Shown in pieces: positions 1 through 7,918 of a DNA stretch of 64,000 nt. Origin of the DNA: Acidimicrobiales bacterium. Its GTDB lineage: Bacteria > Actinomycetota > Acidimicrobiia > Acidimicrobiales > Palsa-688. Where the stretch lies: assembly GCA_036378675.1 (NCBI GenBank), contig DASUWA010000047.1, positions 1-64,000 on the forward strand, read 5' to 3'. The notes under the pieces were generated by a model. That model searched no databases, had not been told where the DNA came from, and worked only from the letters and a program-made list of their open reading frames with translations. Every line of letters begins with the position of its first letter. Within the stretch, counting starts at the first letter, position 1. Position numbers and translations under genes: made by a program.

Positions 1-1149
1 CGAAGCCAGGTAATGCGGCTTGTAACCCTGCTGCTGGGCGGCGGTCGAGAACTCCTTGAAGCTGCCGCCCCCCGTGACCTCGACGATGTTGGTGACGTGC
101 CCCAGGTTGTCCTGGGTCGCGAAGTTGCTCATGTCGCTGGGCGAGGCGAACCCGCTCGAGGGGCAGGAGAAGTCGTTCTTGGTGATCTGGTTGGCGGAGA
201 CTCCCGCCTGCAGCAGGTCGTTGTAAACCGCATGGTCGATCTCGATAGAGCAGTCGTCCTCGAGGATGGCCAGCTTTTGAAAGCCTTGTGCGGCGGTGAA
301 CCAGCCCCTGGCCTTCAGCCCGAATATGGAGTTTCTGTAGTCCTGCAACGGGTCGGGAGACACCGACATCATGTACGGGTAGTACTGCTTCGCCTCGGAC
401 GGTGTCGGCGCGATGTTCGCGATCACAGGGATCTTCGCCTGGGCGAGGCAGTCGTTGGCGCTCTCGGGATAAGCGAACCCGCCGATGACCGCGAACACCC
501 CCGCCTGCTGGATCTGCAAGCAGATGTTCTGAGTGCTGGTCGGGTCGATCGGGTTCGCCTGGTAGAACGTCACCACCAGCTTGCGGCAGGCAACCCCACC
601 GTGGGAGTTGATGTCGTCGACCACCGCTTGGGCCATCTGCTGTTGTGTCTGGGGTGAGGATTGCCCGACCGCGCTGTTTCCGATCGCACCGCCAAGGTTC
701 AGAAGGATGTCGGCAACGTTGATCTGGGTGGCGCTGACCCCGGGCTCGGAGCTCTTCACGCAGCCGGGTAACGACACGCCTCCGCCTGCGGTCGTCTGTC
801 CTCCGCTACCCCCGGATGTTCCGCTCGTGGCTGTGCCCGATCCGGAGGTGGTACCGGCCGCACCCCCCGCGGCTTGCGAACCCGAAGCGGACCCTGGGAG
901 GCCCGAACCCGGGACGGTCCCCGCCGACGACGCGCTTGCGCCTGCCTGCCCGCCCGACGTCGTGCCTTGCCCGCTTCCTGCACTCAGCCCGTTCGGGCCG
1001 ACCGCGACCGAGTTGCCCCCCACTCCTCCCGTCGGGACCAGCGCCCACCCGGTGAGTCCAAGCACGACTACCAGCGCTGCCGTCGCGAGCTTCTTCTCAG
1101 CAGAGGAACTGGTGTTCAGCCAGTTACGGAACTGAAGGTACTGGCTCAT
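1..1149 (-). CDS. Membrane-anchored periplasmic substrate-binding protein (Leu/Ile/Val-binding type), C-terminus beyond window
   Basis: I read this open frame directly from the minus strand; it runs off the left edge, so 383 codons are visible. Residues 22-40 form one hydrophobic segment with no lipobox cysteine, so a signal anchor is more likely than a lipoprotein. Residues 41-128 are an extreme Gly/Ser/Thr/Ala linker. From about residue 138 (ATQINVADILLNLGGAIG) the sequence is a type I periplasmic-binding fold like ABC importer ligand-binding proteins and AmiC-type sensors. An in-frame TAG directly precedes the ATG, so the start cannot be earlier, and no Shine-Dalgarno is present. The ligand is unknown. 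The anchored form means it could serve as a receptor rather than a free transporter subunit. Confidence 0.85.
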   Translation of the reverse strand, partial: MSQYLQFRNWLNTSSSAEKKLATAALVVVLGLTGWALVPTGGVGGNSVAVGPNGLSAGSGQGTTSGGQAGASASSAGTVPGSGLPGSASGSQAAGGAAGTTSGSGTATSGTSGGSGGQTTAGGGVSLPGCVKSSEPGVSATQINVADILLNLGGAIGNSAVGQSSPQTQQQMAQAVVDDINSHGGVACRKLVVTFYQANPIDPTSTQNICLQIQQAGVFAVIGGFAYPESANDCLAQAKIPVIANIAPTPSEAKQYYPYMMSVSPDPLQDYRNSIFGLKARGWFTAAQGFQKLAILEDDCSIEIDHAVYNDLLQAGVSANQITKNDFSCPSSGFASPSDMSNFATQDNLGHVTNIVEVTGGGSFKEFSTAAQQQGYKPHYLAS

Positions 1150-1252
1150 CTAGTACAGGTACGCCGAGTAGTGGCTCGACGAGTTCTGGATCGACGAGTG
1201 CTGGCTCGTCGAGTTCTGGATCGACGAGTGCTGGCTCGTCCGTCGGACCCAT
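1124..1252 (-). CDS. Possible 42-residue acidic/proline repeat leader peptide
   Basis: ATG at 1252 is preceded by GGAGGG (1257-1262 on the opposite strand) at 4-base spacing, a far better ribosome site than that of the downstream substrate-binding gene. The peptide contains two perfect copies of a ten-residue unit, DEPALVDPEL, then two degenerate copies, and stops with TAA 24 bases inside the downstream gene in another frame. The codons used (GTC, CTC, GAC, GAG) suit this genome better than the Arg-rich alternative frame of the same repeat, which ends in an ATGA overlap with the downstream start. It may be a translated leader. It could also be the true N-terminus of the binding protein, separated by a frameshift. 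Repeat DNA gives low-complexity peptides in all frames, so coding status is uncertain. Confidence 0.35.
   Translation of the reverse strand: MGPTDEPALVDPELDEPALVDPELVEPLLGVPVLDEPVPSVP
1172..1241. repeat. 30-bp direct tandem repeat built from 15-bp subunits
   Basis: Two adjacent 30-bp copies (1172-1201 and 1202-1231) differ at one base. Each is made of two 15-bp half-units beginning TGGCTCG or TGGATCG, and a partial fifth half-unit follows at 1232-1241. The array lies in the leader region between the predicted promoter and the substrate-binding gene. It is multiple-of-3 in length, so copy-number change would keep any reading frame. Confidence 0.9.
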
Positions 1253-1317
1253 CTAGCCCTCCGATCAAGACTCCCCCCGGAGCATTCGTGGCGCCGCGCG
1301 AAAAAGGCGGTTTGCGC

Positions 1318-1346
1318 ATTCTCGCCAATATCGGCGTCGAAGTCAA
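1318..1346 (-). promoter_or_regulatory. Candidate promoter of the substrate-binding protein gene
   Basis: On the minus strand TTGACT (1346-1341) is followed by a 17-base spacer and GAGAAT (1323-1318). This would start transcription near 1311 and give a leader of about 160 bases carrying the small ORF and the tandem repeat. The -35 matches 5 of 6 consensus bases and the -10 matches 4 of 6. Confidence 0.4.
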
Positions 1347-1440
1347 AAGTCGCGGGGCGATGCGTGTGGACGATCGGGGAGAGGGTGGCTGTGCCGGGCC
1401 CCCGCCCGAGGTGTCCCGGCCGAGATGTCCGGAGAGGTCC

Positions 1441-2217
1441 CTAGCGAGCGGTCCACCCGCCGTCGATCACGATGGTCTGCCCGGTGATAAAGCGCCCGGC
1501 GTCGCTCGCCAGCCACAGAACGGCACCCACGAAGTCTTCGGCTGTCCCGTGATATGGCAGCACGGTGTTCCGCCGAAGCCAGGCGTCACCCTTCTCCGAT
1601 GCGTAGAGCTCGTCGGTGATCTCGCTGCGGAAGAACCCCGGAGCGATGGTGTTGACCCTGATCGAGTCGGGACCCCATTGAACTGCCAGCTCCCTGGTCA
1701 TTCCCGAAAGCCCCAACTTTCCCGCCGCGTACGAAGCCTGAGGGATCGAAGGTACGCCAACGTGCCCGCTGATGGACGAGATGTTGATGATCGACCCCCG
1801 CCCGACCGAGACCATTTGGGGGTAGACCTCTTGGCACAGCCGGAACGGAGCGACCAGGTTCAGGTTGAGTGTTGCCTGGATCGCGTCCGCCGGCTCTTTC
1901 TCGGCTCGGCCTTCGCTCAGAAAGTGCCCTGCCGCGTTCACGAGGATCTCCGCGGGACCGAGGTCGCTCACAACCTTCGCCACGACGTCGCCGATGCGGT
2001 CCAAGTCGAGGAGGTCGGCGCTTACTGCAAGGCCGCCGATTTCCTTCGCGAGCGGGACCAGCCTCTCCTGCCTGCGGGCGACGACAGCCACGCGGGCCCC
2101 TGCACTCGCGAGAACCCGCGATATCTCCTCGCCCAGGCCCGATGACGCGCCCGTCACGATCGCCACCCGGTCTTGCAGATCGAACATTCGGAATTCTTCG
2201 GCGGATCCCCGGCCCAT
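1441..2217 (-). CDS. SDR-family NAD(P)-dependent oxidoreductase
   Basis: This is a classical short-chain dehydrogenase of 258 residues from the chosen start. The Rossmann motif TGASSGLG follows MFDLQDRVAIV. NAAG, the catalytic Ser in NISSISG and the YAAGK catalytic Tyr-Lys pair are all present, and the C-terminus TGQTIVIDGGW is typical of FabG/gluconate-5-dehydrogenase-like SDRs. I chose ATG 2217 because GAGAGG lies 8 bases upstream; a second ATG at 2187 lacks such a site. The gene is divergent from the thioesterase at 2325, so the two may share a regulatory region. The substrate is not predictable; a hydroxyacyl-CoA or an alicyclic alcohol is likely from the surroundings. Confidence 0.9.
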   Translation of the reverse strand: MGRGSAEEFRMFDLQDRVAIVTGASSGLGEEISRVLASAGARVAVVARRQERLVPLAKEIGGLAVSADLLDLDRIGDVVAKVVSDLGPAEILVNAAGHFLSEGRAEKEPADAIQATLNLNLVAPFRLCQEVYPQMVSVGRGSIINISSISGHVGVPSIPQASYAAGKLGLSGMTRELAVQWGPDSIRVNTIAPGFFRSEITDELYASEKGDAWLRRNTVLPYHGTAEDFVGAVLWLASDAGRFITGQTIVIDGGWTAR

Positions 2218-2324
2218 TGGCACATCCTCTCGTAGCGTGTTTATTTCGGGCAAGAATCCTGGCGAGCCATGATCCCCAAGATCGTCAGAAGCGGAAGATC
2301 TTTCACACGAAGGAGAGCTCTCCA

Positions 2325-3191
2325 ATGAGCACGACGTCGAACGGTCCCTCGAAAATCCTCGCGGCGTTCGACCTGGAGAATGTCGGCGACTCGAGGTTTC
2401 GCGGTGCGTCAGTCGGAGACGAGCGACGGCCGGCGGTGTTCGGGGGACAGATCATGGGGCAGATGATCGTGGCGGCGTCGCTGGCCCATCCGGAAAAGAC
2501 GGTGAGGTCTTTGCATCTGATCTTCGCTCGTGCCGGGACCACCGAACTGCCGGTGGATATCGAACTTCGAACTCTGCACTCGGGCAGGGCCTTTGCGAGC
2601 ACGAGCGCCATGGCATCACAAGGCGACCGGCATCTGAGTCAGGGCCTGCTCCTGTTGGACAGCACAGAGCCCGACGTCATCCGGCACCAGCAGCCGCAGG
2701 CACCGGGTGCCTCTCCCGATGACGCTCCGCCGGTCGACCAGCCGGAAGCGGGGGTCGAGATGCGCTTGGTCGACGGAGTCGATTTGATGGCCACGGACGT
2801 GACAGGTCCGGCGGAGGTAAACGTGTGGGTTCGCTTCTCCGACGTTCCCGATGTCGTTGCTCTCCACCAGGCCCTCCTGTCGTGGTACACCGACGGCTTT
2901 CTCATCGCGGCGGCTATGCGCCCTCACGAGGGGATTGGCCAGAGTCAGGCGCATCAGACGCTCTCGACGGGGGTGATAGCCCACACCCTGACCTTCCATG
3001 AACCGTTCCGCGCAGACGATTGGCTCCTCATAACGAACACCAGCCTCTACGCCGGCCGAGGGCGCACCTACGGCGAGGGACACGTATTTGCCGAAGACGG
3101 CCGGCTCGTAGCTTCCTTCGTCCAGGAGAGCATGATCCGCCGATTCCGCGACGAATCACGCACTCAGGGAAGAGCGTCCACCGCGATGTGA
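2325..3191 (+). CDS. Acyl-CoA thioesterase II (TesB-like)
   Basis: The 288-residue product has the double hot-dog organisation of TesB. The N-terminal half contains RPAVFGGQIMGQ and RSLHLIFARAG; the C-terminal half contains SQAHQTLSTGVIAHTLTFHEPF. It hydrolyses acyl-CoA to free acid and CoA in the cytosol, probably to release CoA during catabolic overload. The start ATG 2325 has AAGGAGAG at an ideal distance. The aldehyde dehydrogenase gene follows 66 bases downstream on the same strand. A second TesB-like paralogue lies at 5443-6312. Confidence 0.9.
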   Translation: MSTTSNGPSKILAAFDLENVGDSRFRGASVGDERRPAVFGGQIMGQMIVAASLAHPEKTVRSLHLIFARAGTTELPVDIELRTLHSGRAFASTSAMASQGDRHLSQGLLLLDSTEPDVIRHQQPQAPGASPDDAPPVDQPEAGVEMRLVDGVDLMATDVTGPAEVNVWVRFSDVPDVVALHQALLSWYTDGFLIAAAMRPHEGIGQSQAHQTLSTGVIAHTLTFHEPFRADDWLLITNTSLYAGRGRTYGEGHVFAEDGRLVASFVQESMIRRFRDESRTQGRASTAM

Positions 3192-3257
3192 GCAAACCCG
3201 GCAATACGATGGTCAATCGTCGTCGGGTGTCGTTCGAAGATGTCGGGAGGATCCGGG

Positions 3258-4742
3258 TTGAAGACGATTGATCACTGGGTGGGCGGCCGAACATCGCCAG
3301 GAACCTCTGGTCGCTCCGGTCCCGTGTACGACCCCGCGAGAGGTACGCAAACTGCATCGGTGAGCTTGGCCAGCGCCACTGAAGTCGCTGACGCGGTCAA
3401 GGTGGCTGCGGACGCCGCAGAAGACTGGGGTAGATCCTCGCTTGCCAGCCGAGCGAGCCTGCTGTTCCACCTGCGTGAGCTGGTATTCGCACACCAGGAC
3501 GACCTGGCGGCCATTATCACCAGCGAACACGGCAAGGTGCTCTCGGATGCCCGTGGGGAGGTTGCGCGCGGGTTGGAATGCGTCGACTTCGCCTGCGGAA
3601 TACCCAGCCTCCTCAAGGGTTCGTTCAGCTCCGAAGTCTCCACCGGCATCGATGTTCACACCGTGCCGCACCCGCTCGGGGTGGTGGCGGGCATCACACC
3701 GTTCAACTTCCCCGTCATGGTGCCGCTCTGGATGCTCGCCAACGCGATCGCCTGTGGTAACTCGTTCGTGCTCAAGCCGTCGGAGCGAGACCCCTCCGCA
3801 TCCGTCGTGCTCGCGGGGCTGGTGCAGCGCGCCGGATTTCCCGACGGCGTGGTCAACGTCGTCCACGGAGACGCAGAAGCAGTGAACGCACTTCTTGCTC
3901 ATCCCGACGTGGACGCAGTCTCGTTCGTCGGTAGCACGCCGATTGCTCGTCACGTTTACGAAACGGGGACCCGCAACGGGAAACGGGTTCAAGCCCTCGG
4001 CGGAGCAAAGAACCATATGGTCGTCCTGCCCGACGCCGACATCGGCGGCGCCGCGGACGCCGCAATATCCGCCGCGTATGGATCGGCGGGAGAGCGCTGC
4101 ATGGCGATATCGGTGGTAGTGGCCGTCGGATCGGTTGCCGACCCCCTGGTAGACGCCATAGCGGCAAGGATCCCGGACGTGGTGGTGGGTCCCGGTGACG
4201 ATCCCGCATCGATGATGGGACCGTTGATTACGGCTCAGCACCGCGACCGTGTCCGGTCTTACGTCGAAGGCGCGAGCGGAGAGGGCGCACTTGTAGTGGT
4301 CGACGGGACCGCCGAGGAGCGCGGAGACGGATTCTTCCTCGGTTGCTCACTCCTCGACAGGGTGACCCCGGGAATGAAGGCCTACGACGACGAGATATTC
4401 GGGCCCGTCCTCGGGGTCGTGCGCGTTCCGGACTTCAGGGCGGCGGTCGCTCTCGTCAACGCCAATCCCTACGGCAACGGCGTGGCGATCTTCACCAGCG
4501 ACGGCGGGGCGGCTCGCGAGTTCGAGCGGTCGGTCCACGTCGGAATGGTGGGGATCAACGTCCCGATACCTGTGCCGGTCGCATCCCACTCGTTCGGGGG
4601 TTGGAAGTCGTCGCTGTTCGGTGATGCGCCGATCTACGGGCCGGAAGGCATCCGGTTCTACACCCGCCCCAAGGTGGTCACGTCGCGCTGGCCCGAGAGC
4701 GGGTCGAGCGCGGTAGACCTCGGTTTCCCGTCACACCGCTAA
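3258..4742 (+). CDS. mmsA: Methylmalonate-semialdehyde/malonate-semialdehyde dehydrogenase (CoA-acylating) family
   Basis: The 494-residue product is an aldehyde dehydrogenase of the MmsA subfamily. It has PHPLGVVAGITPFNFPVMVP near the N-terminus, FVGSTPIARHVYETG, LGGAKNHMVVLPDAD (the MmsA signature), catalytic Cys281 in GERCMAIS, and EIFGPVL late. Family members oxidise methylmalonate or malonate semialdehyde to propionyl-CoA or acetyl-CoA with NAD+, as in valine, inositol or beta-alanine breakdown. I prefer TTG 3258 because GGGAGG (3245-3250) sits 7 bases before it; ATG 3240 would place that site inside the gene. The exact substrate is inferred from the subfamily only. Confidence 0.85.
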   Translation: MKTIDHWVGGRTSPGTSGRSGPVYDPARGTQTASVSLASATEVADAVKVAADAAEDWGRSSLASRASLLFHLRELVFAHQDDLAAIITSEHGKVLSDARGEVARGLECVDFACGIPSLLKGSFSSEVSTGIDVHTVPHPLGVVAGITPFNFPVMVPLWMLANAIACGNSFVLKPSERDPSASVVLAGLVQRAGFPDGVVNVVHGDAEAVNALLAHPDVDAVSFVGSTPIARHVYETGTRNGKRVQALGGAKNHMVVLPDADIGGAADAAISAAYGSAGERCMAISVVVAVGSVADPLVDAIAARIPDVVVGPGDDPASMMGPLITAQHRDRVRSYVEGASGEGALVVVDGTAEERGDGFFLGCSLLDRVTPGMKAYDDEIFGPVLGVVRVPDFRAAVALVNANPYGNGVAIFTSDGGAAREFERSVHVGMVGINVPIPVPVASHSFGGWKSSLFGDAPIYGPEGIRFYTRPKVVTSRWPESGSSAVDLGFPSHR

Positions 4743-4756
4743 GGGGTGCCGGAGAG

Positions 4757-5446
4757 TCAGGGCGTGGCGGGGGCGGGCAGGTCGTGTGACACCGAGACCC
4801 GGTTCTCGTCGAAGCACAACATTCCGCGTATGGCGGTCGATTCCGGCAGAGGGTCCTCGTATGACCACGCCGCATCCTCAATGACAACACCCCCGATGAC
4901 AGCGTTCCAGTAGGACGCGAAACCTTTGTAGGGGCAGTACGTCTCGGTAGTCGGGTTTGAAAAGAGGAAGTTCCCGAGAACCTGATCCTTGCGAACGTAC
5001 AGGCGCGGTTCGAGCGACGTCTCGTACACGCCCATCGTTTCGTTGGTGTCGACGAGAACCTCTCCATGTACTTCGACTCGAAGCCGTCGTGTCGTCCGCA
5101 CACAGTCCACCCGGTGGTACGGATTGCGCGGGTGCATCTCGATCCGTTCTTCTTCCTCGTACCACGCCTCAACCGCATCCCAGGGAACAGTGACGTATCC
5201 CTCGACCTCGGGCAACGGTCGCGAATTCACCACCGAGACGTCGGGAGCCGGGAACGCGAACGCCGGCGCTTGCCCGGGACGGTGCACGAGCAGCACGGAC
5301 TCGCTGTCGACCACCGGGCGTTCGCCGACCAAGCCGCGCACCCTTCGACGGAACGGCTCGACGTAGGCGGTCGGCTGGTTGACCGGCGGCACGAAACGCC
5401 CTGAGGGCTTGGGACCAAGCGGGCCCCGAGCTCCGGTGAGGGTCAC
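4757..5446 (-). CDS. DUF427 domain protein (tandem domain)
   Basis: The 229-residue protein has two DUF427 repeats. The second holds the family hallmark TETYCPYKGFASYW followed by AWSYEDPLPE. The function of the family is not established. The GTG start overlaps the stop of the upstream thioesterase by 4 bases (GTGA), which implies translational coupling. It is the last gene of the operon that begins at 10344. The next gene, mmsA, ends convergently 14 bases away. Confidence 0.85.
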   Translation of the reverse strand: MTLTGARGPLGPKPSGRFVPPVNQPTAYVEPFRRRVRGLVGERPVVDSESVLLVHRPGQAPAFAFPAPDVSVVNSRPLPEVEGYVTVPWDAVEAWYEEEERIEMHPRNPYHRVDCVRTTRRLRVEVHGEVLVDTNETMGVYETSLEPRLYVRKDQVLGNFLFSNPTTETYCPYKGFASYWNAVIGGVVIEDAAWSYEDPLPESTAIRGMLCFDENRVSVSHDLPAPATP

Positions 5447-6312
5447 AGGAGTGCCTTCTCAGGGATGCCGTTCGGGACGCTGCCGAACCGGCGCACCATG
5501 GCGTCGACGTTGAAGGAGGCGAGCAGGCGACCCTCCTCGTCATGGACCCGGCATTCCGAGTGGGTCATGCCGTCCCCGGCAAAGGTCGAGACGTGGTGGT
5601 AGAGCATCCAACGGTCAGCGCGGACATCGGCATGGAACGAGATGCCTATCGCGTTGATCCCCGTTGACAGAGTTCTGTGTGCCTGATCCTGGCCGAGCCC
5701 GGCGTGCGGCCGGAGGGCGGCGGCGATCGACATGTGGCCGGTGAACTGAGCCAGAAGGCCGGCGTGCATGCACGGGTCGTCCGGGACTTCATCGAACCTG
5801 ACCCACGCGTCGATCACTGGCGGGCCGGTTGGTGCGTCGGGGTCGCCGTCGTATGCCCCGTCTGCCACGCGCACGTACCTGCCGGTGACCGCCATGTCGA
5901 ACGGTTCACACTCGTCCGGGCGTGGGACATCCGGTGCCTCGACCTCGTGGCGCACGAGGTCAGCGGTACTCGCGTCCATCAGCACTGTTCCGCTGGCGCA
6001 CATCCTGCCGGCCTGGGCCACGTCTGCCCTCACCGCGGCAAAGGTTCTTCCGGCGCTCAAATCGGCCATGCTGAAGGAAAGCGGTTCGGTGTCGTCGGCG
6101 ACCCGAAAGAAGACCATGTGCGCCGAGACCGGGCGACGACCTTCGAAGCGGCGGCCGGCCGCGACTATGGCTTGGCCGAGCATCTGGCTCCCCTCGGCCA
6201 CCGATCGCTCCTCGCTGCCTCTGGTGACGCTGACGAAGCGACCGTCGCCGTCGGGACGGACGTTCAGCACGTCTATGAGATCGGACGCATCACCCCACAC
6301 GTGCCGTTTCAC
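5443..6312 (-). CDS. TesB-like acyl-CoA thioesterase
   Basis: The 289-residue protein resembles acyl-CoA thioesterase II. It has MLGQAIVAAGRR in the first hot-dog and QDQAHRTLSTGINAIGISFH in the second. It starts with GTG and lies 12 bases after the TetR stop in the same operon. Sequence divergence from the paralogue at 2325 suggests a different acyl preference. Placement beside ACAD and SDR genes and a TetR regulator suggests it removes CoA from pathway intermediates. Confidence 0.85.
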   Translation of the reverse strand: MKRHVWGDASDLIDVLNVRPDGDGRFVSVTRGSEERSVAEGSQMLGQAIVAAGRRFEGRRPVSAHMVFFRVADDTEPLSFSMADLSAGRTFAAVRADVAQAGRMCASGTVLMDASTADLVRHEVEAPDVPRPDECEPFDMAVTGRYVRVADGAYDGDPDAPTGPPVIDAWVRFDEVPDDPCMHAGLLAQFTGHMSIAAALRPHAGLGQDQAHRTLSTGINAIGISFHADVRADRWMLYHHVSTFAGDGMTHSECRVHDEEGRLLASFNVDAMVRRFGSVPNGIPEKALL

Positions 6313-6324
6313 GAGAAAGTGCCG

Positions 6325-7017
6325 CTACGGACCTACAGCTGCCTTCGCCCGACGCACGCGCAGCTTCGATGGTTCCTGCTTCAGCCCAAGCGCGTTTATC
6401 AGCATCCGGGTCAGCTGGTCGACGCCCTCGTCGAAATCGCTGTCGATGCGGCCTTCGACGAACCACAGCTCCGGGAAGCGGCTTGTCATGGCTCCCATGA
6501 CCGACGCGGCGATGACCGGATCGAGGTCGGGATCCGCCAGCCCTCGTCTCTGAAGCTGGGCGATTGCGCGCACGACCTGGCGGTTGTAGTGGTTGTGGCG
6601 TTCGATGCGGGCGGCCTTTATCTGATCGTCGTAGCGGTAAACCTGCTCGATGACTCCCATGATCCGGGCTTCGTCGCGGTAGCTCTCCATGTGGCGACGG
6701 ACTGCCTCTCGTATCCGCTCCTGTGGAGACGCGCCAGAGCTTGGGTCGAGGATGACGTCGCCCAAAGGAGCGCTGAGCTGATTCTCCACCGATTCGGCGA
6801 CCTCCCGGAACACCTCGTCTTTCGACTCGAAGTAGTGGTAGAAGGAGCCGTGGGACAGCCCGGCGTGTTCGGCAATGTCAGAGACGCGAGCGTTCAAGAA
6901 TCCGCTTTCCTCAAACACCTCCTTGGCAGCCGCGACCAGGCGAGCCCTCGTATTGGCGCCCTTGCGCGAGCGAGGTCCGTTCGGCTTGTCGGTGCCGATT
7001 GGCTCAGAATTCGACAA
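6325..7017 (-). CDS. TetR-family transcriptional regulator
   Basis: The 230-residue protein has a TetR N-terminal DNA-binding domain at residues 20-70. RARLVAAAKEVFEESGF is followed by VSDIAEHAGLSHGSFYHYF, the helix-turn-helix. The C-terminal half is a variable ligand domain, and the FadR/KstR-like genomic setting suggests an acyl-CoA effector. The start is TTG 7017, with AGGAG 7 bases upstream. It lies inside the catabolic operon. Its likely operator is the dyad in the divergent promoter region at 10354-10395, although this is inference. Confidence 0.9.
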   Translation of the reverse strand: MSNSEPIGTDKPNGPRSRKGANTRARLVAAAKEVFEESGFLNARVSDIAEHAGLSHGSFYHYFESKDEVFREVAESVENQLSAPLGDVILDPSSGASPQERIREAVRRHMESYRDEARIMGVIEQVYRYDDQIKAARIERHNHYNRQVVRAIAQLQRRGLADPDLDPVIAASVMGAMTSRFPELWFVEGRIDSDFDEGVDQLTRMLINALGLKQEPSKLRVRRAKAAVGP

Positions 7018-7033
7018 CCAAGGACTCCTGGGC

Positions 7034-7861
7034 TTACATCTTCCCGGTCAGGAATCGGGCGATGTCGGTCGCAGCCGGGTAGGACCCGGTGATGCCTGAG
7101 CTTATGTACCCGGCGTCGCTTATCAGGGTTATCCCGTTGAGGGCGACCGCAGCATCGCTGCACAGGAAGACCAACGGATAGGCCTGCTGCACCGGGGTCG
7201 AAGCTCCGATCCCGATATCGCCGCGGTAGTCCGCGCCAAAGCCGAGCCACAGCTCCTTGTTCGCCTGGGCCAGAGGGGTGTCCGTCGGTCCGGGGCAGAT
7301 CGCGTTGATCCGGATTCCTCGCTTCAAGAACGGGTAGGCCTGACGGGCGACGTAGGCGCAGATGGCCTGCTTGCTCCACATGTAATCGGCATGCCCGTTG
7401 GTTTCGATCCATTTCGTCGCCGACTCAAAATCGGGCGTGTCCAGGTAATCGTTCAACTCGGCGAGGCTTGCTTCCCATCCGAGGCCCGCCGCCGAGGAGA
7501 TGAACCCGATCGCCGATCCCTTCGGCATCGCGTCGGTTGCCAGGAGCCGATCGATCAGGTGACGGTGGCCTATGAAGTTGATCTTCTCGATCCCGGGGGT
7601 GCCGTCGGCAACGCCCGCGCACGAAAAGAGCGCGTCCACGGGCCCTCCGCACTCGTCGACTGCAGCGTCGATCGAGGCCGCATCGGCCAGGTTCACGCGA
7701 ATGAACTTGGCGCCGTCGAGCGAGCTGTCGGCGATGTCCATCACCACGACCTCGGCTCCGGCGTCAAGTGCGAGCTCCGCTACTGCAGCCCCCATGCCGG
7801 TGGCTCCCCCGACGACGAGCGCGCGCTTGCCGCTGTACCGGAACGCATCGAACAGTGTCAT
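7034..7861 (-). CDS. SDR-family oxidoreductase (3-alpha-hydroxysteroid-dehydrogenase-like)
   Basis: The 275-residue SDR has VGGATGMG for cofactor binding, FSCAGVADG in place of the NNAG loop, FISSAAG with the catalytic Ser, and YMWSK with the catalytic Tyr-Lys. The long segment between Ser and Tyr (SLAELNDYLDTPDFESATKW) and the short nucleotide half resemble 3-alpha-hydroxysteroid dehydrogenase/carbonyl reductase enzymes. ATG 7861 is preceded by AAGGAGG at 5-base spacing. It is the third gene of the ACAD operon. Steroid or alicyclic substrates are a guess. Confidence 0.85.
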   Translation of the reverse strand: MTLFDAFRYSGKRALVVGGATGMGAAVAELALDAGAEVVVMDIADSSLDGAKFIRVNLADAASIDAAVDECGGPVDALFSCAGVADGTPGIEKINFIGHRHLIDRLLATDAMPKGSAIGFISSAAGLGWEASLAELNDYLDTPDFESATKWIETNGHADYMWSKQAICAYVARQAYPFLKRGIRINAICPGPTDTPLAQANKELWLGFGADYRGDIGIGASTPVQQAYPLVFLCSDAAVALNGITLISDAGYISSGITGSYPAATDIARFLTGKM

Positions 7862-7918
7862 TTGGCCTCCTTGCCGACTCGGGGTCGTGTCAAGCGACGA
7901 CCCCTCGAACCTTCAGAG

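Noticed and set aside
1172-1241. Possible CRISPR array
   Set aside because: The units are contiguous, 15/30 bp, and have no unique spacers. No cas gene is near.
874-2145. Long plus-strand open frame (423 codons) over the SDR gene and the tandem repeat
   Set aside because: It is a shadow of the minus-strand SDR and the repeat. Its Arg/Pro/Asp-rich composition matches no family, and the opposite strand has full SDR motifs.
5677-7092. 471-codon plus-strand open frame opposite the thioesterase and TetR genes
   Set aside because: It spans two well-supported minus-strand genes and their junction, which a real gene would not be expected to do.
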